Shown here piece after piece: positions 17,257 through 24,592 of a stretch of 64,000 bases of DNA. The number at the start of each line of letters is the position of its first letter. Within the stretch, counting starts at the first letter, position 1. Source of the stretch: Chitinophaga eiseniae (lineage in GTDB: Bacteria; Bacteroidota; Bacteroidia; Chitinophagales; Chitinophagaceae). The notes beneath the pieces were generated by a model. The model saw only the letters and a list, made by a program, of their open reading frames with translations, searched no databases and was not told the DNA's origin. The stretch is taken from NCBI RefSeq assembly GCF_900167135.1, contig NZ_FUWZ01000002.1:1514651-1578650 (forward strand), read 5' to 3'. Both the position numbers and the translations under genes were made by a program.

Positions 17257-18492
17257 TTATCGGTTAAATAATAGCTTCACATAAAACAGCGGGTTGCCCA
17301 GCCGCTTACGGAGGTCTACCTCGTGGAACATGCACGTCATCAGCTCTTTCAGCTGTTTGTTCCGGGAACCCATTTTCATCAGCAGGTTAAACAGCCACGG
17401 GTATTTGATCAGTTTTTGCAGTTTGGTGCTGACTTCCATTTCCGGTCCAAGGATGCGGTAAATCTCTTTATCGTAGCTGGCCAGGAAACTATCTGAATAG
17501 TCGTTGGCGGCGATGGCTGCTGCGGCTTGTTTGGCAGCTATCTGGCCGGAATACAGCGCGTTGCCGATGCCTTCGCCGGTGAAGGGGTCGATCAGGAAAC
17601 CGGCATCGCCGACCAGCATATACCGTTCGCCGTGCAGTTTCCGTTTTTTGCTGCCCAGGGGAAGACCGTAGCCGTCGATGCTCCCTTCCAGCGTGGCGTT
17701 TTTAAAGCGCTCTTTCATGATGGGATCGGTGGCGAGGGTGTCGAGCATCAGCTTTTTCAGGTTCACCTTTTTGTTGCGCACGGTGGTGCTGAGCATGCCC
17801 ACGCCTACGTTGGCTTCGCCATTGGGGAGGGGGAATATCCAGAAGTAACCGGGTAGCATGTTTTTCAGGAAGTGCAGTTCAATGAAAGCATCCTGGTGGA
17901 GGTCTGCCACGCCTTTATAATACGCGCGAAGACCGGCGATGTAGTGGTCCGGCTCCATTTTGATGCCTGCCACCTCTTTGGTGAAGGCGGAATGGGCGCC
18001 ATTGGCCACCAATATAAGATCGGCTTTCACCTGGAAAGTTCCTTCTTTGTCTGAGAGGTGATAACCGTCTGGCCGCAGTTCATATTTATCGATACTGACA
18101 CCTTCGAACAGGCGGATCTCCGGCCGGCGTTTCAGCTCTTCCACCAGGAAGTTGTCGAAGTCCATGCGTTTGCAGACGAATCCCCGGGGATCGGTTTTAT
18201 CCTGCTGATAGTCAGCTTTATAGGGGATGTCCATGCCGATGCGGTTGGGGGCGACGAAAGTAACGCCCCAGCTGTTCATTTTAAAGGCAGCCTGTTGTAA
18301 CCGCTCGCCAATGCCTTTGTCTATTCTCTCAAGGATGGTTAAAACTTTTCCGCTGAGGCCATCACCGCAGACTTTATCCCGTGGAAAAACGGCTTTGTCT
18401 ACTACGATGCATTCGATGCCCAGCTGTGCCAGTTGAAGGGCTGCACATGCTCCGCCCGGACCGGCGCCAATAATACAAACTTTAGTCTCCAT
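17257..18492 (-). CDS. Geranylgeranyl reductase-like FAD-dependent oxidoreductase
   Basis: A 411-residue flavoprotein. The FAD dinucleotide motif G-A-G-P-G-G lies at residues 9-14, with 'CGDGLSGKVL' near residue 42 and the second FAD motif 'LVGDAGFLIDPFTGEGIGNAL' in the middle of the protein, split here as G-D-A and D-P-F-T-G-E-G. Family members reduce double bonds of prenyl chains (geranylgeranyl groups, menaquinone side chains) or act as halogenase-like monooxygenases. In a menaquinone-using Bacteroidota a role in lipid or quinone saturation is possible but unproven. It diverges from the YbaB gene over 136 bp. Confidence 0.85.
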   Translation of the reverse strand: METKVCIIGAGPGGACAALQLAQLGIECIVVDKAVFPRDKVCGDGLSGKVLTILERIDKGIGERLQQAAFKMNSWGVTFVAPNRIGMDIPYKADYQQDKTDPRGFVCKRMDFDNFLVEELKRRPEIRLFEGVSIDKYELRPDGYHLSDKEGTFQVKADLILVANGAHSAFTKEVAGIKMEPDHYIAGLRAYYKGVADLHQDAFIELHFLKNMLPGYFWIFPLPNGEANVGVGMLSTTVRNKKVNLKKLMLDTLATDPIMKERFKNATLEGSIDGYGLPLGSKKRKLHGERYMLVGDAGFLIDPFTGEGIGNALYSGQIAAKQAAAAIAANDYSDSFLASYDKEIYRILGPEMEVSTKLQKLIKYPWLFNLLMKMGSRNKQLKELMTCMFHEVDLRKRLGNPLFYVKLLFNR

Positions 18493-18596
18493 TTTTTTTA
18501 AGCTGATAACTTATACCTGATGGTAAGATACATAATTGTTGGTTGTAGCTAACGTATGTTTAAAATATTGAATATTAAAACGGTGTGCTAAAAACT

Positions 18597-18604
18597 TATC
18601 TTTA
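18597..18604 (+). promoter_or_regulatory. Possible -7 element before ybaB
   Basis: TATCTTTA matches TAnnTTTG except at the last base and lies 25 bp before the ATG at 18629. A TTG at 18568-18570 is 26 bp upstream, somewhat beyond the usual 17-23 bp spacing. Confidence 0.35.
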
Positions 18605-18628
18605 CGGCCCTAAAAAAAAACACAAGAT

Positions 18629-18931
18629 ATGTTTGGTGATTTATTCGGCAAGCTGACGCAGATCCAACAGAAAATGAAAGAAGGGAAAGAGCGTCTGGCT
18701 AAAGTTACGCTGGAAGGCGAAGCGGGCGATGGTGCAATTAAAGTAACAGTAGATGGCAACCGCCAGGTAAAAAGTATTGAGGTAGCAGAGCGTCTGATGG
18801 CGCCGGAGCATAAAGAAGAACTGGAAGACCTGCTGCTGACTGCGCTGAACCGTGCATTGAAAGATGCTGAAAATACGTGGGAAGCGGAAATGAAGAGCGC
18901 TGCCGGCGGTATGCTGGGCGGTTTGCTGTAG
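18629..18931 (+). CDS. YbaB/EbfC family nucleoid-associated protein
   Basis: A 100-residue protein of the normal family length. It has an N-terminal amphipathic helix ('LFGKLTQIQQKMKEGKERL'), a beta sheet with 'DGNRQVKSIEVAERLM' and a C-terminal helix, ending with a Gly-rich tail. YbaB proteins form dimers that bind DNA and affect nucleoid structure and gene expression. In many bacteria the gene lies beside dnaX and recR; that linkage is absent here. The stop codon abuts an 86-bp perfect inverted repeat, which would fold into a very stable hairpin in the 3' end of this mRNA. Confidence 0.92.
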   Translation: MFGDLFGKLTQIQQKMKEGKERLAKVTLEGEAGDGAIKVTVDGNRQVKSIEVAERLMAPEHKEELEDLLLTALNRALKDAENTWEAEMKSAAGGMLGGLL

Positions 18932-19177
18932 TCACGCAAAGGCGCCAAGCAGCAAAGCGCGCTAAGAAATTTTAAGATTAAATAAGAAAAGCAAAGGAGC
19001 GGAGACCTCTTTTTATTTTCTCATTCAGATATTTAACAATTAATAATTATTATTTTTTATAATAACTACGCGGATAAATGAATGAATAAATAATAAAAAG
19101 AGGTCTCCGCTCCTTTGCTTTTCTTATTTAATCTTAAAATTTCTTAGCGCGCTTTGCTGCTTGGCGCCTTTGCGTGA
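18932..19177. repeat. Perfect 86-bp inverted repeat with 74-nt spacer
   Basis: The arms 18932-19017 and 19092-19177 are exact reverse complements over all 86 positions, compared base by base. The outer tips read tcacgcaaagg / cctttgcgtga. Pairing continues imperfectly into the spacer, which is very AT-rich (19018-19091). No ORF lies inside and no target-site duplication is visible at the edges. The left arm starts one base after the YbaB stop; the right arm ends 88 bp before the PepSY gene. It could be a miniature mobile element, a strong bidirectional terminator, or a structured RNA. A shorter, imperfect relative with the same tips lies at 23606-23682. Confidence 0.95.
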
Positions 19178-19265
19178 AAAATTTCCGGATTGCGTAAATC
19201 ATTTTCCTCTTCCGCGGGTATATTTCGCGCAACGGATCGTTTTTTTGCGGTTGGATCAATCTGAT

Positions 19266-20510
19266 ATGAAAGTTTTTTTTCGCCGTATTCACTTATACCT
19301 TGGGCTGGCGGCAGGCCTGGTTATTACCATCAGCTGTCTGACCGGTGCCTTACTGGTATTCGAAAAGGAGTTGACGGAAGCGTTTAATCACAGCCGCTAT
19401 TACGTGCAGCCTGAAAAGGAACGGTTACCGCTGGACCAGATCGCCGACATGGTGAAACAGCAGGTACCAGGCGCGGGTATTTCCCGTATCCAGGTGTATG
19501 CAGATCCATCCCGTTCGCTGGCCGTTCAGCTGGACGAGGGCAAAAAAGGAGAGAAGAACAAAGAAGCCCGCGGGGAAGGCGGGAAAGAGACCGGCAAAGA
19601 AGTGAAGGCTGTGGCAGGTAAAGCCGCCAGGGCCGGCGGCAAGGAACAAAAGAAATCCAAAGGTCGTACCGCTTTTGTCAACCCCTACACCGGTAAAGTG
19701 ATAGCGCTTTACAGTTATCAGAAAACCTTCTACTACCAGATATTTTCCCTGCATCGCTGGTTATTGGCCGGAGACACCGGCAAGATGATTACCGGCGCCA
19801 GCACCCTGATTTTCCTTTTCATTCTCATTACCGGCATTATATTGTGGTGGCCTAAAACACGCAGGATCCTGCAACAGCGCCTTAAGGTGAAGTGGGATGG
19901 CGGCTGGAAAAGGCTGAACCATGATATGCACGTGGTGCTGGGCTTCTATGTCTGCATCTTCCTGTTTGTATCGGTATTTACCGGCCTTACCTGGTCATAC
20001 GAGTGGTTTAATAAGGGGCTGTTCGCTGTGCTGGGTGCATCTCCCAAACCAATGGAGGCGCCGGCATCGGTAGTGGTGCCGGAAACGACCGGCAATGTCT
20101 CCTACGAGGCGGCGCTGGCAGCGGTAAAACAGCAGGCGCCCGATGCGCAGTATTATGCCGTGGCGATGCCGAAAGACAAAGAAGCGTCTATACAAGTGAC
20201 TCTGCTGCCCGCCGGTGCGCTGAACGAAGCGGCTACCACCAGCTACTACCTCGACCAGTTCAGCGGTAAGGTTTTAAAATCGCAGACTTTCAGCGAAAGA
20301 AACCTCGGTCAGAAGGTACGGGGCATGATCAAGCCGCTGCATACCGGTTCCATTTTCGGGCTGCCGTCTAAAATTTTTGCACTGATGCTGGCTTTGCTTG
20401 GAGCCACGTTCCCCACTACCGGAACTATCCTGTGGATCAACCGGACCATGAAGAAAAAGAAAGCGACGAAGAACAAGCGCAGCGTGGTTCCTCCGCTGGC
20501 TGCCGCCTGA
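19266..20510 (+). CDS. PepSY-associated transmembrane protein with Lys-rich insert
   Basis: A 414-residue inner-membrane protein of the PepSY_TM family. Helix 1 (residues 8-30, 'RIHLYLGLAAGLVITISC') is followed by an extracytoplasmic PepSY region, a second helix near 180-205, a third near 230-250, another PepSY-like stretch and a last helix near 372-395. Such proteins occur with siderophore uptake and are linked to ferric reductase activity. Residues about 87-130 are a Lys/Glu/Gly-rich low-complexity insert interrupting the first PepSY region. I chose the ATG at 19266, which starts directly at the first helix; an upstream in-frame start at 19161 would lie inside the inverted repeat. No TonB receptor is adjacent. 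Confidence 0.86.
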   Translation: MKVFFRRIHLYLGLAAGLVITISCLTGALLVFEKELTEAFNHSRYYVQPEKERLPLDQIADMVKQQVPGAGISRIQVYADPSRSLAVQLDEGKKGEKNKEARGEGGKETGKEVKAVAGKAARAGGKEQKKSKGRTAFVNPYTGKVIALYSYQKTFYYQIFSLHRWLLAGDTGKMITGASTLIFLFILITGIILWWPKTRRILQQRLKVKWDGGWKRLNHDMHVVLGFYVCIFLFVSVFTGLTWSYEWFNKGLFAVLGASPKPMEAPASVVVPETTGNVSYEAALAAVKQQAPDAQYYAVAMPKDKEASIQVTLLPAGALNEAATTSYYLDQFSGKVLKSQTFSERNLGQKVRGMIKPLHTGSIFGLPSKIFALMLALLGATFPTTGTILWINRTMKKKKATKNKRSVVPPLAAA

Positions 20511-20533
20511 TTTTCACAGACAAAATAATGGCA

Positions 20534-20567
20534 GAGAGCCTGGCACCTTTTACGGTGCCAGGCTCTC
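20534..20567. terminator. Hairpin after the PepSY gene
   Basis: A perfect 14-bp stem (20534-20547 with 20554-20567) and 6-nt loop lies 23 bp after the PepSY stop. No T run follows on the plus strand, so it is either an atypical terminator or an mRNA-stabilising hairpin. Confidence 0.65.
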
Positions 20568-20746
20568 CCGTTAATAGCGGTCACCGGCTTTGCATTTTTT
20601 GAAAACACCATGCAGAAACGGAAGGCTTTTCCCGTTTGGCATCATCCGCAAATTGTTGAAAAACCTTATCCCTGCTGTGTTTTAACGTTTTGCTGCTGTT
20701 TGTGGAATACCATTTGGCATTAGCTGAATAGTAACAACGATCAGCC

Positions 20747-21112
20747 ATGATAAACCAATACGAAGTGCCGGCTTATATAGAAGATCATATACCGGCACTT
20801 AAAAAAGCTTTACATCAGTTTCCGGCGATATTTCACATATACGACACCGTAGGATGCTTCAGTGAATATACCGACCGGCAGTTGCGGGAACAGAATTTTC
20901 CGGTGGCCGGCAGATGCCTGCAGCTGGCCGGGAAGTTATATGAACGCGGTAATGAAGTGGTAAAAGGGGCCATCACCCGGGTATTTGTGCCGGCGCTTAG
21001 TAAGGTGCCGCTGGGCGATGCCGTGAACCGGATCAGGATTTATGGCCTGATACCGGATGCGATTTATGGTCTTTACATACAGCAACAACTCATTTATAAT
21101 GGAAACAGATGA
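20747..21112 (+). CDS. Hypothetical protein, 121 aa
   Basis: I do not recognise this protein. It is a soluble, mostly helical 121-residue product without signal peptide or membrane segment; notable parts are 'IFHIYDTVGCFSEYTDRQL', 'FPVAGRCLQLAGKLYERGN' and 'DAVNRIRIYGLIPDAIYGLY'. Its 3' end overlaps the start of the following GNAT gene by 14 bp (ATG at 21099), which implies coupled translation and a joint role. The 236-bp gap upstream contains the hairpin described above and no other gene. It could be a structural partner or an immunity-like or regulatory factor for the acetyltransferase, but nothing in the sequence decides this. Confidence 0.7.
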   Translation: MINQYEVPAYIEDHIPALKKALHQFPAIFHIYDTVGCFSEYTDRQLREQNFPVAGRCLQLAGKLYERGNEVVKGAITRVFVPALSKVPLGDAVNRIRIYGLIPDAIYGLYIQQQLIYNGNR

Positions 21113-21677
21113 GGAGATAATTGTCAGGGTAGCGACGCCGGAAGACGTGGACTTTGCGCTACCCATTGTGGCCGAAATGGAATCGTCCGCCAAAGCCAGG
21201 GGCACTGGTATTGCGAAACGGAATCCATTGGATATCAAGAAAAAGATGCTGCAGGGAGATGCGGTCATCGCGTTTACGAAGAGTGGTTTCTGGGCGGGGT
21301 TTTCTTATATACAGGCCTGGCAAAACAACCGTTTTGTATCGAACAGCGGTTTGATTGTGGCGCCGGCTTTCAGGGGACTGAAAGTGGCGGCGGCCATCAA
21401 AAAGAAAATATTCGAGTTAAGTCGTTTTTTATATCCATCTGCAAAAATTTTCAGTATCACTACCGGTTTGCCGGTGATGAAATTAAACAGCCGGCTGGGA
21501 TTCCTGCCGGTTACTTATTCCGAAATTACTACTGACACCCATTTCTGGGAAGGGTGTAAGAGCTGCATTAACTATCCTGTTCTGGTGGGGCATCAATTTG
21601 CGAATTGCCTGTGCACCGCTATGTTATTTTACCCGCCGGAACCGAAAAACCCTGTTCTGTTAAGTACAGCCGATTGA
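21099..21677 (+). CDS. GNAT family N-acetyltransferase (arginine-cluster type)
   Basis: A 192-residue GNAT protein. It contains 'MESSAKARGTGIAKR', 'NSGLIVAPAFRGLKVAAAIKKKIFEL' (acetyl-CoA loop R-G-L-K-V-A) and a cysteine-rich end 'WEGCKSCIN ... NCLCTAMLF'. From memory, proteins with these same words are encoded in front of argG in arginine clusters of many Bacteroidota, where they are proposed N-acetylglutamate-type synthases. No arginine gene is next to it here, so this may be a relocated gene or a paralogue. I chose the ATG at 21099 over 21057, since the earlier codons only add residues read in another frame of the upstream gene. It overlaps that upstream gene by 14 bp. Confidence 0.78.
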   Translation: METDEEIIVRVATPEDVDFALPIVAEMESSAKARGTGIAKRNPLDIKKKMLQGDAVIAFTKSGFWAGFSYIQAWQNNRFVSNSGLIVAPAFRGLKVAAAIKKKIFELSRFLYPSAKIFSITTGLPVMKLNSRLGFLPVTYSEITTDTHFWEGCKSCINYPVLVGHQFANCLCTAMLFYPPEPKNPVLLSTAD

Positions 21678-21680
21678 TAC

Positions 21681-21718
21681 GAACCGGTGATGCGTCTGCA
21701 TTGCCGGTTCTCTTTTTT
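21681..21718 (+). terminator. Terminator after the GNAT gene
   Basis: The 7-bp outer stem gaaccgg / ccggttc (21681-21687 with 21704-21710), with further partial pairing inside, is followed by tctttttt. It begins 3 bp after the GNAT stop. Confidence 0.75.
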
Positions 21719-21769
21719 AGCGCTCTCCTGCCAGGGAGGGGCGTACCTGGTGTGAATTTCAGCCCCCTG

Positions 21770-22468
21770 TCAGGGCGTTACCTGGATGATCAGCAGTTTA
21801 TTGATTTTAGTGGGGGAGTTGCGCAGGGTGCCGTTGAACTTCAGGAAGTAGGTGGTGATGACCGCCTCGGGCAGTGCTTCCAGCAGGGCCACCTGGTTTA
21901 AAAGTGCCTGTCCGTAATGTTTTTTTACGTGTTGTTGCAGGCTTTCGAGGGTGGCGTCGTCGGGTAGCAGGTTGGTTTGTGCGGCGGTATATTTCCGGCA
22001 GATAAAAAAGTTGCTGGCTTCGGGGCGAAGCTGTTCCCATTCGCTCCGGTAGTGTTTCCACTGGCGGAGTATCTGCCGGCCTATGCGTGCGCTGGTTTCG
22101 AAGCGCTGCCATACTTTTATTTTTTCGGCTTCGCCGGTGGTGATGGCCAGCATCTGGCCTTCGATGGTGCGTTTGGGCGCGAGTGAAAAGTAGAGGGTGT
22201 CGGGATGTTTTTCAAAGTCATTGCGCTGCTGGTCTGCCGAGATCCAGTCGAGCGAAAAGTAGCAGTCACCGAACCGCACATACGTTGTACTGTCGCGGCT
22301 TACTACCGACACTTCATTGGACGCGACTTTTTCAGCTGACGGCGCCGGGAGGGCTATCAGCTGCATGGTATCGATCTGGACGGGTTTTTCCTTAACTGGT
22401 GTTTTTGTTTGTTGGCAGGCCGTCATCAGCAGGGATGCCGGCAGTACAAGCTTTAACAGTGTTTTCAT
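21770..22468 (-). CDS. Hypothetical lipoprotein, 232 aa
   Basis: I do not recognise the family. The ATG at 22468 starts a lipoprotein signal ('MKTLLKLVLPASLLMTAC') with lipobox M-T-A-C; an earlier in-frame start at 22495 would add nine residues before the signal. The mature part has a Pro/Lys linker, a beta-rich centre ('TTYVRFGDCYFSLDWI', 'HPDTLYFSLAPKRT') and a helical C-terminal half with many Gln, Arg and Glu. It lies downstream of obgE on the same strand (59 bp), possibly read through from it. Cellular site is the periplasmic side of a membrane; function unknown. Confidence 0.75.
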   Translation of the reverse strand: MKTLLKLVLPASLLMTACQQTKTPVKEKPVQIDTMQLIALPAPSAEKVASNEVSVVSRDSTTYVRFGDCYFSLDWISADQQRNDFEKHPDTLYFSLAPKRTIEGQMLAITTGEAEKIKVWQRFETSARIGRQILRQWKHYRSEWEQLRPEASNFFICRKYTAAQTNLLPDDATLESLQQHVKKHYGQALLNQVALLEALPEAVITTYFLKFNGTLRNSPTKINKLLIIQVTP

Positions 22469-22527
22469 AGTAGCTGGGATCGTGTAACGAAACATTGACG
22501 TTTATCACCTATCCCTTGTCCTGTCAG

Positions 22528-23562
22528 TTACTCGGCACTAACGGTGTCGGCTGTACTTATCTGGTTGTCTTTATCTGTCAGGGCTTGCCACAGGATATCT
22601 TTCAGCTCAGTGATTCCCTGCTGGGTGACAGAGGAGATAAATACATGCGGCACATCTTCCGGCAATTCTGCTGCGATGGCGGCTTTCAGTTCGTCATCGA
22701 GCATATCGCTTTTACTGATGGCCAGCAAAAACTGTTTATCCAGGAGCTCGGGATTATACTGTTCCAGTTCGTTGACCAGTATGTCGAACTCCTTACGGTG
22801 ATCGGCGCTGTCGGCTGGAATCAGAAATAATAATACGGCGTTTCTTTCAATGTGTCGTAAAAACCGGTGACCCAGTCCTTTGCCTTCGTGGGCGCCTTCG
22901 ATGATACCCGGAAGGTCTGCCATACAGAAGGATTGGTTGTCACGGTATGCTACCATCCCCAGCTGAGGGGTGAGGGTAGTGAAGGCATAGTCTGCCACTT
23001 TGGGTTTGGCAGCGGAGATGGCGGAAAGGAGGGTGGATTTGCCGGCATTAGGAAAACCTACCAGCCCTACATCGGCCAGCACTTTCAGTTCCACGACTTT
23101 CCAGCCTTCCTGTCCCGGCATGCCGGGTTGAGCATATTCCGGAGTCTGGTTGGTGGCCGATTTGAAGTAGGCGTTGCCACGGCCCCCCTGGCCACCAGGG
23201 ATCCAGATCACTTCCTGGCCATCGTGGAGGATTTCCGCTTCCACGCGGCCTGTTTCCTCGTCCTTGGCAGTAGTGCCCAGCGGTACTTCGATGATGATAT
23301 CTTTTCCAAAGCGGCCGGTACAGTTGTCGCCGCTGCCGTTTTCACCGTCTTCCGCCAGCAGGTTCTTATGCCAGCGCAGGTGCAGCAGGGTCCATAACTG
23401 AGCGTTCCCTCTCAGGATCACGTGTCCGCCTCTGCCACCGTCGCCACCGTCCGGGCCGGCCATCGCATTGAATTTGGTACGCATAAAATGCATACTGCCT
23501 GCGCCGCCTTTACCAGACTTACAAAATACACGGATATAATCTACGAAGTTCGCTTTTTCCAC
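22528..23562 (-). CDS. obgE: GTPase Obg
   Basis: A 344-residue Obg/CgtA GTPase. The glycine-rich Obg fold occupies residues 1-158 ('GKGGAGSMHFMRTKF', 'GGDGGRGGHVIL'), and the G domain carries G1 'GFPNAGKST', switch 'YAFTTLTP', G3 'DLPGIIEGA' and an N-K-x-D variant S-K-S-D. It binds the large ribosomal subunit, checks its maturation and links growth to guanine nucleotide levels. The variable C-terminal domain is short, as in many Bacteroidota. adk lies upstream on the same strand, separated by an imperfect inverted repeat. Confidence 0.95.
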   Translation of the reverse strand: MEKANFVDYIRVFCKSGKGGAGSMHFMRTKFNAMAGPDGGDGGRGGHVILRGNAQLWTLLHLRWHKNLLAEDGENGSGDNCTGRFGKDIIIEVPLGTTAKDEETGRVEAEILHDGQEVIWIPGGQGGRGNAYFKSATNQTPEYAQPGMPGQEGWKVVELKVLADVGLVGFPNAGKSTLLSAISAAKPKVADYAFTTLTPQLGMVAYRDNQSFCMADLPGIIEGAHEGKGLGHRFLRHIERNAVLLFLIPADSADHRKEFDILVNELEQYNPELLDKQFLLAISKSDMLDDELKAAIAAELPEDVPHVFISSVTQQGITELKDILWQALTDKDNQISTADTVSAE

Positions 23563-23605
23563 TAATCAATATTTTAAACCAAAATGGCTACTGCCAGAAA
23601 ATAAA

Positions 23606-23682
23606 ACGCAAAGATCGTTAAGTTTGAGCGAATTTGGTACACTTTCCGGTGTCCTTAGCTCCTAACTTACAATCTTTGCGTG
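23606..23682. repeat. Imperfect inverted repeat between adk and obgE
   Basis: Arms at about 23606-23629 and 23658-23682 pair through acgcaaagat / atctttgcgt and then with a few mismatches and one bulge. The tips match those of the 86-bp inverted repeat at 18932-19177, so both seem to belong to one family of intergenic hairpins. It lies between two genes of the same direction. Confidence 0.65.
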
Positions 23683-23725
23683 TTATATAAGGTCTGTATG
23701 TCTTTCTAATGGCGGGATAAAACCC

Positions 23726-24313
23726 TTATACCTTCTCTGCTACCAGTTCATTCAGTTCTTTGCAGAGCAGGTCAAATACTTCTGCTTCGCTGCCATCTCC
23801 CTTCACTTTCCTGAACTTGCCGAATTTTGCGTAGTGGTCAGCTACCGGCGCTGTTTTATTATGATATTCCACAATACGTGCTTTTACCACGTCTTCTGAG
23901 GAATCGTCGCTGCGGCCGGAGGTCTTACCACGGTTCAGCAAACGCTTGATCAGTTCATCTTCCGGTACTTCGAGAGACAATACCACCGAAATGGCCGTTT
24001 TTTTCAGGGCCAACAACTTGTCCAGCGCTTCCGCCTGGGCAGTAGTACGGGGAAAACCGTCAAAAATGAAACCCCGGGCCTCCGGATTGGCATCCAGCTT
24101 GGAGCTGATCATACCGATCACCACTTCGTCCGGTACCAGTAAACCCTGGTCCATAAACTTGGTGGCTTCCATACCCAAAGGAGTTTTATTGGCTATCTCT
24201 GAACGCAGCAAATCGCCGGTAGACAGATGTATAAGCCCGTACTTATCTATTATCTTAGCACTTTGTGTACCCTTACCGCTGCCGGGAGGGCCAAATAAAA
24301 TGAGATTGACCAT
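23726..24313 (-). CDS. adk: Adenylate kinase
   Basis: A 195-residue adenylate kinase that interconverts ATP + AMP and 2 ADP. The P loop is G-P-P-G-S-G-K-G-T (residues 8-16), 'HLSTGDLLRSE' binds AMP and 'FIFDGFPRT' is the conserved core motif. The LID is the short type without zinc cysteines ('RLLNRGKTSGRSDD'). It precedes obgE by 163 bp on the same strand; adk-obg linkage is common in Bacteroidota. The upstream 279-bp gap to the GH3 gene is strongly AT-rich and holds no ORF, so it probably carries two divergent promoters. Confidence 0.97.
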   Translation of the reverse strand: MVNLILFGPPGSGKGTQSAKIIDKYGLIHLSTGDLLRSEIANKTPLGMEATKFMDQGLLVPDEVVIGMISSKLDANPEARGFIFDGFPRTTAQAEALDKLLALKKTAISVVLSLEVPEDELIKRLLNRGKTSGRSDDSSEDVVKARIVEYHNKTAPVADHYAKFGKFRKVKGDGSEAEVFDLLCKELNELVAEKV

Positions 24314-24592
24314 GTTTTATTAAAATCTACTTTACTCGCAAGGTTGCAAATATAACAAACAATTGAATGTATTGGTAACTAAAATTGCGATTGGTTAAAA
24401 AATGTAAAAGATTTAGACAAAATAGTAAAGATATTTTAATATTTATAGCGGAACTGTAAAATATCTTCAATAGAATATTCTAATTTAACGAATATCTGGC
24501 GATTTGACAAAAACATATACGGTTTTTTAATAATTATTTGATAGTCAGGCACTGGTAATGAAATCTTGCCCGATTATTTGTAAGTTTATGAC

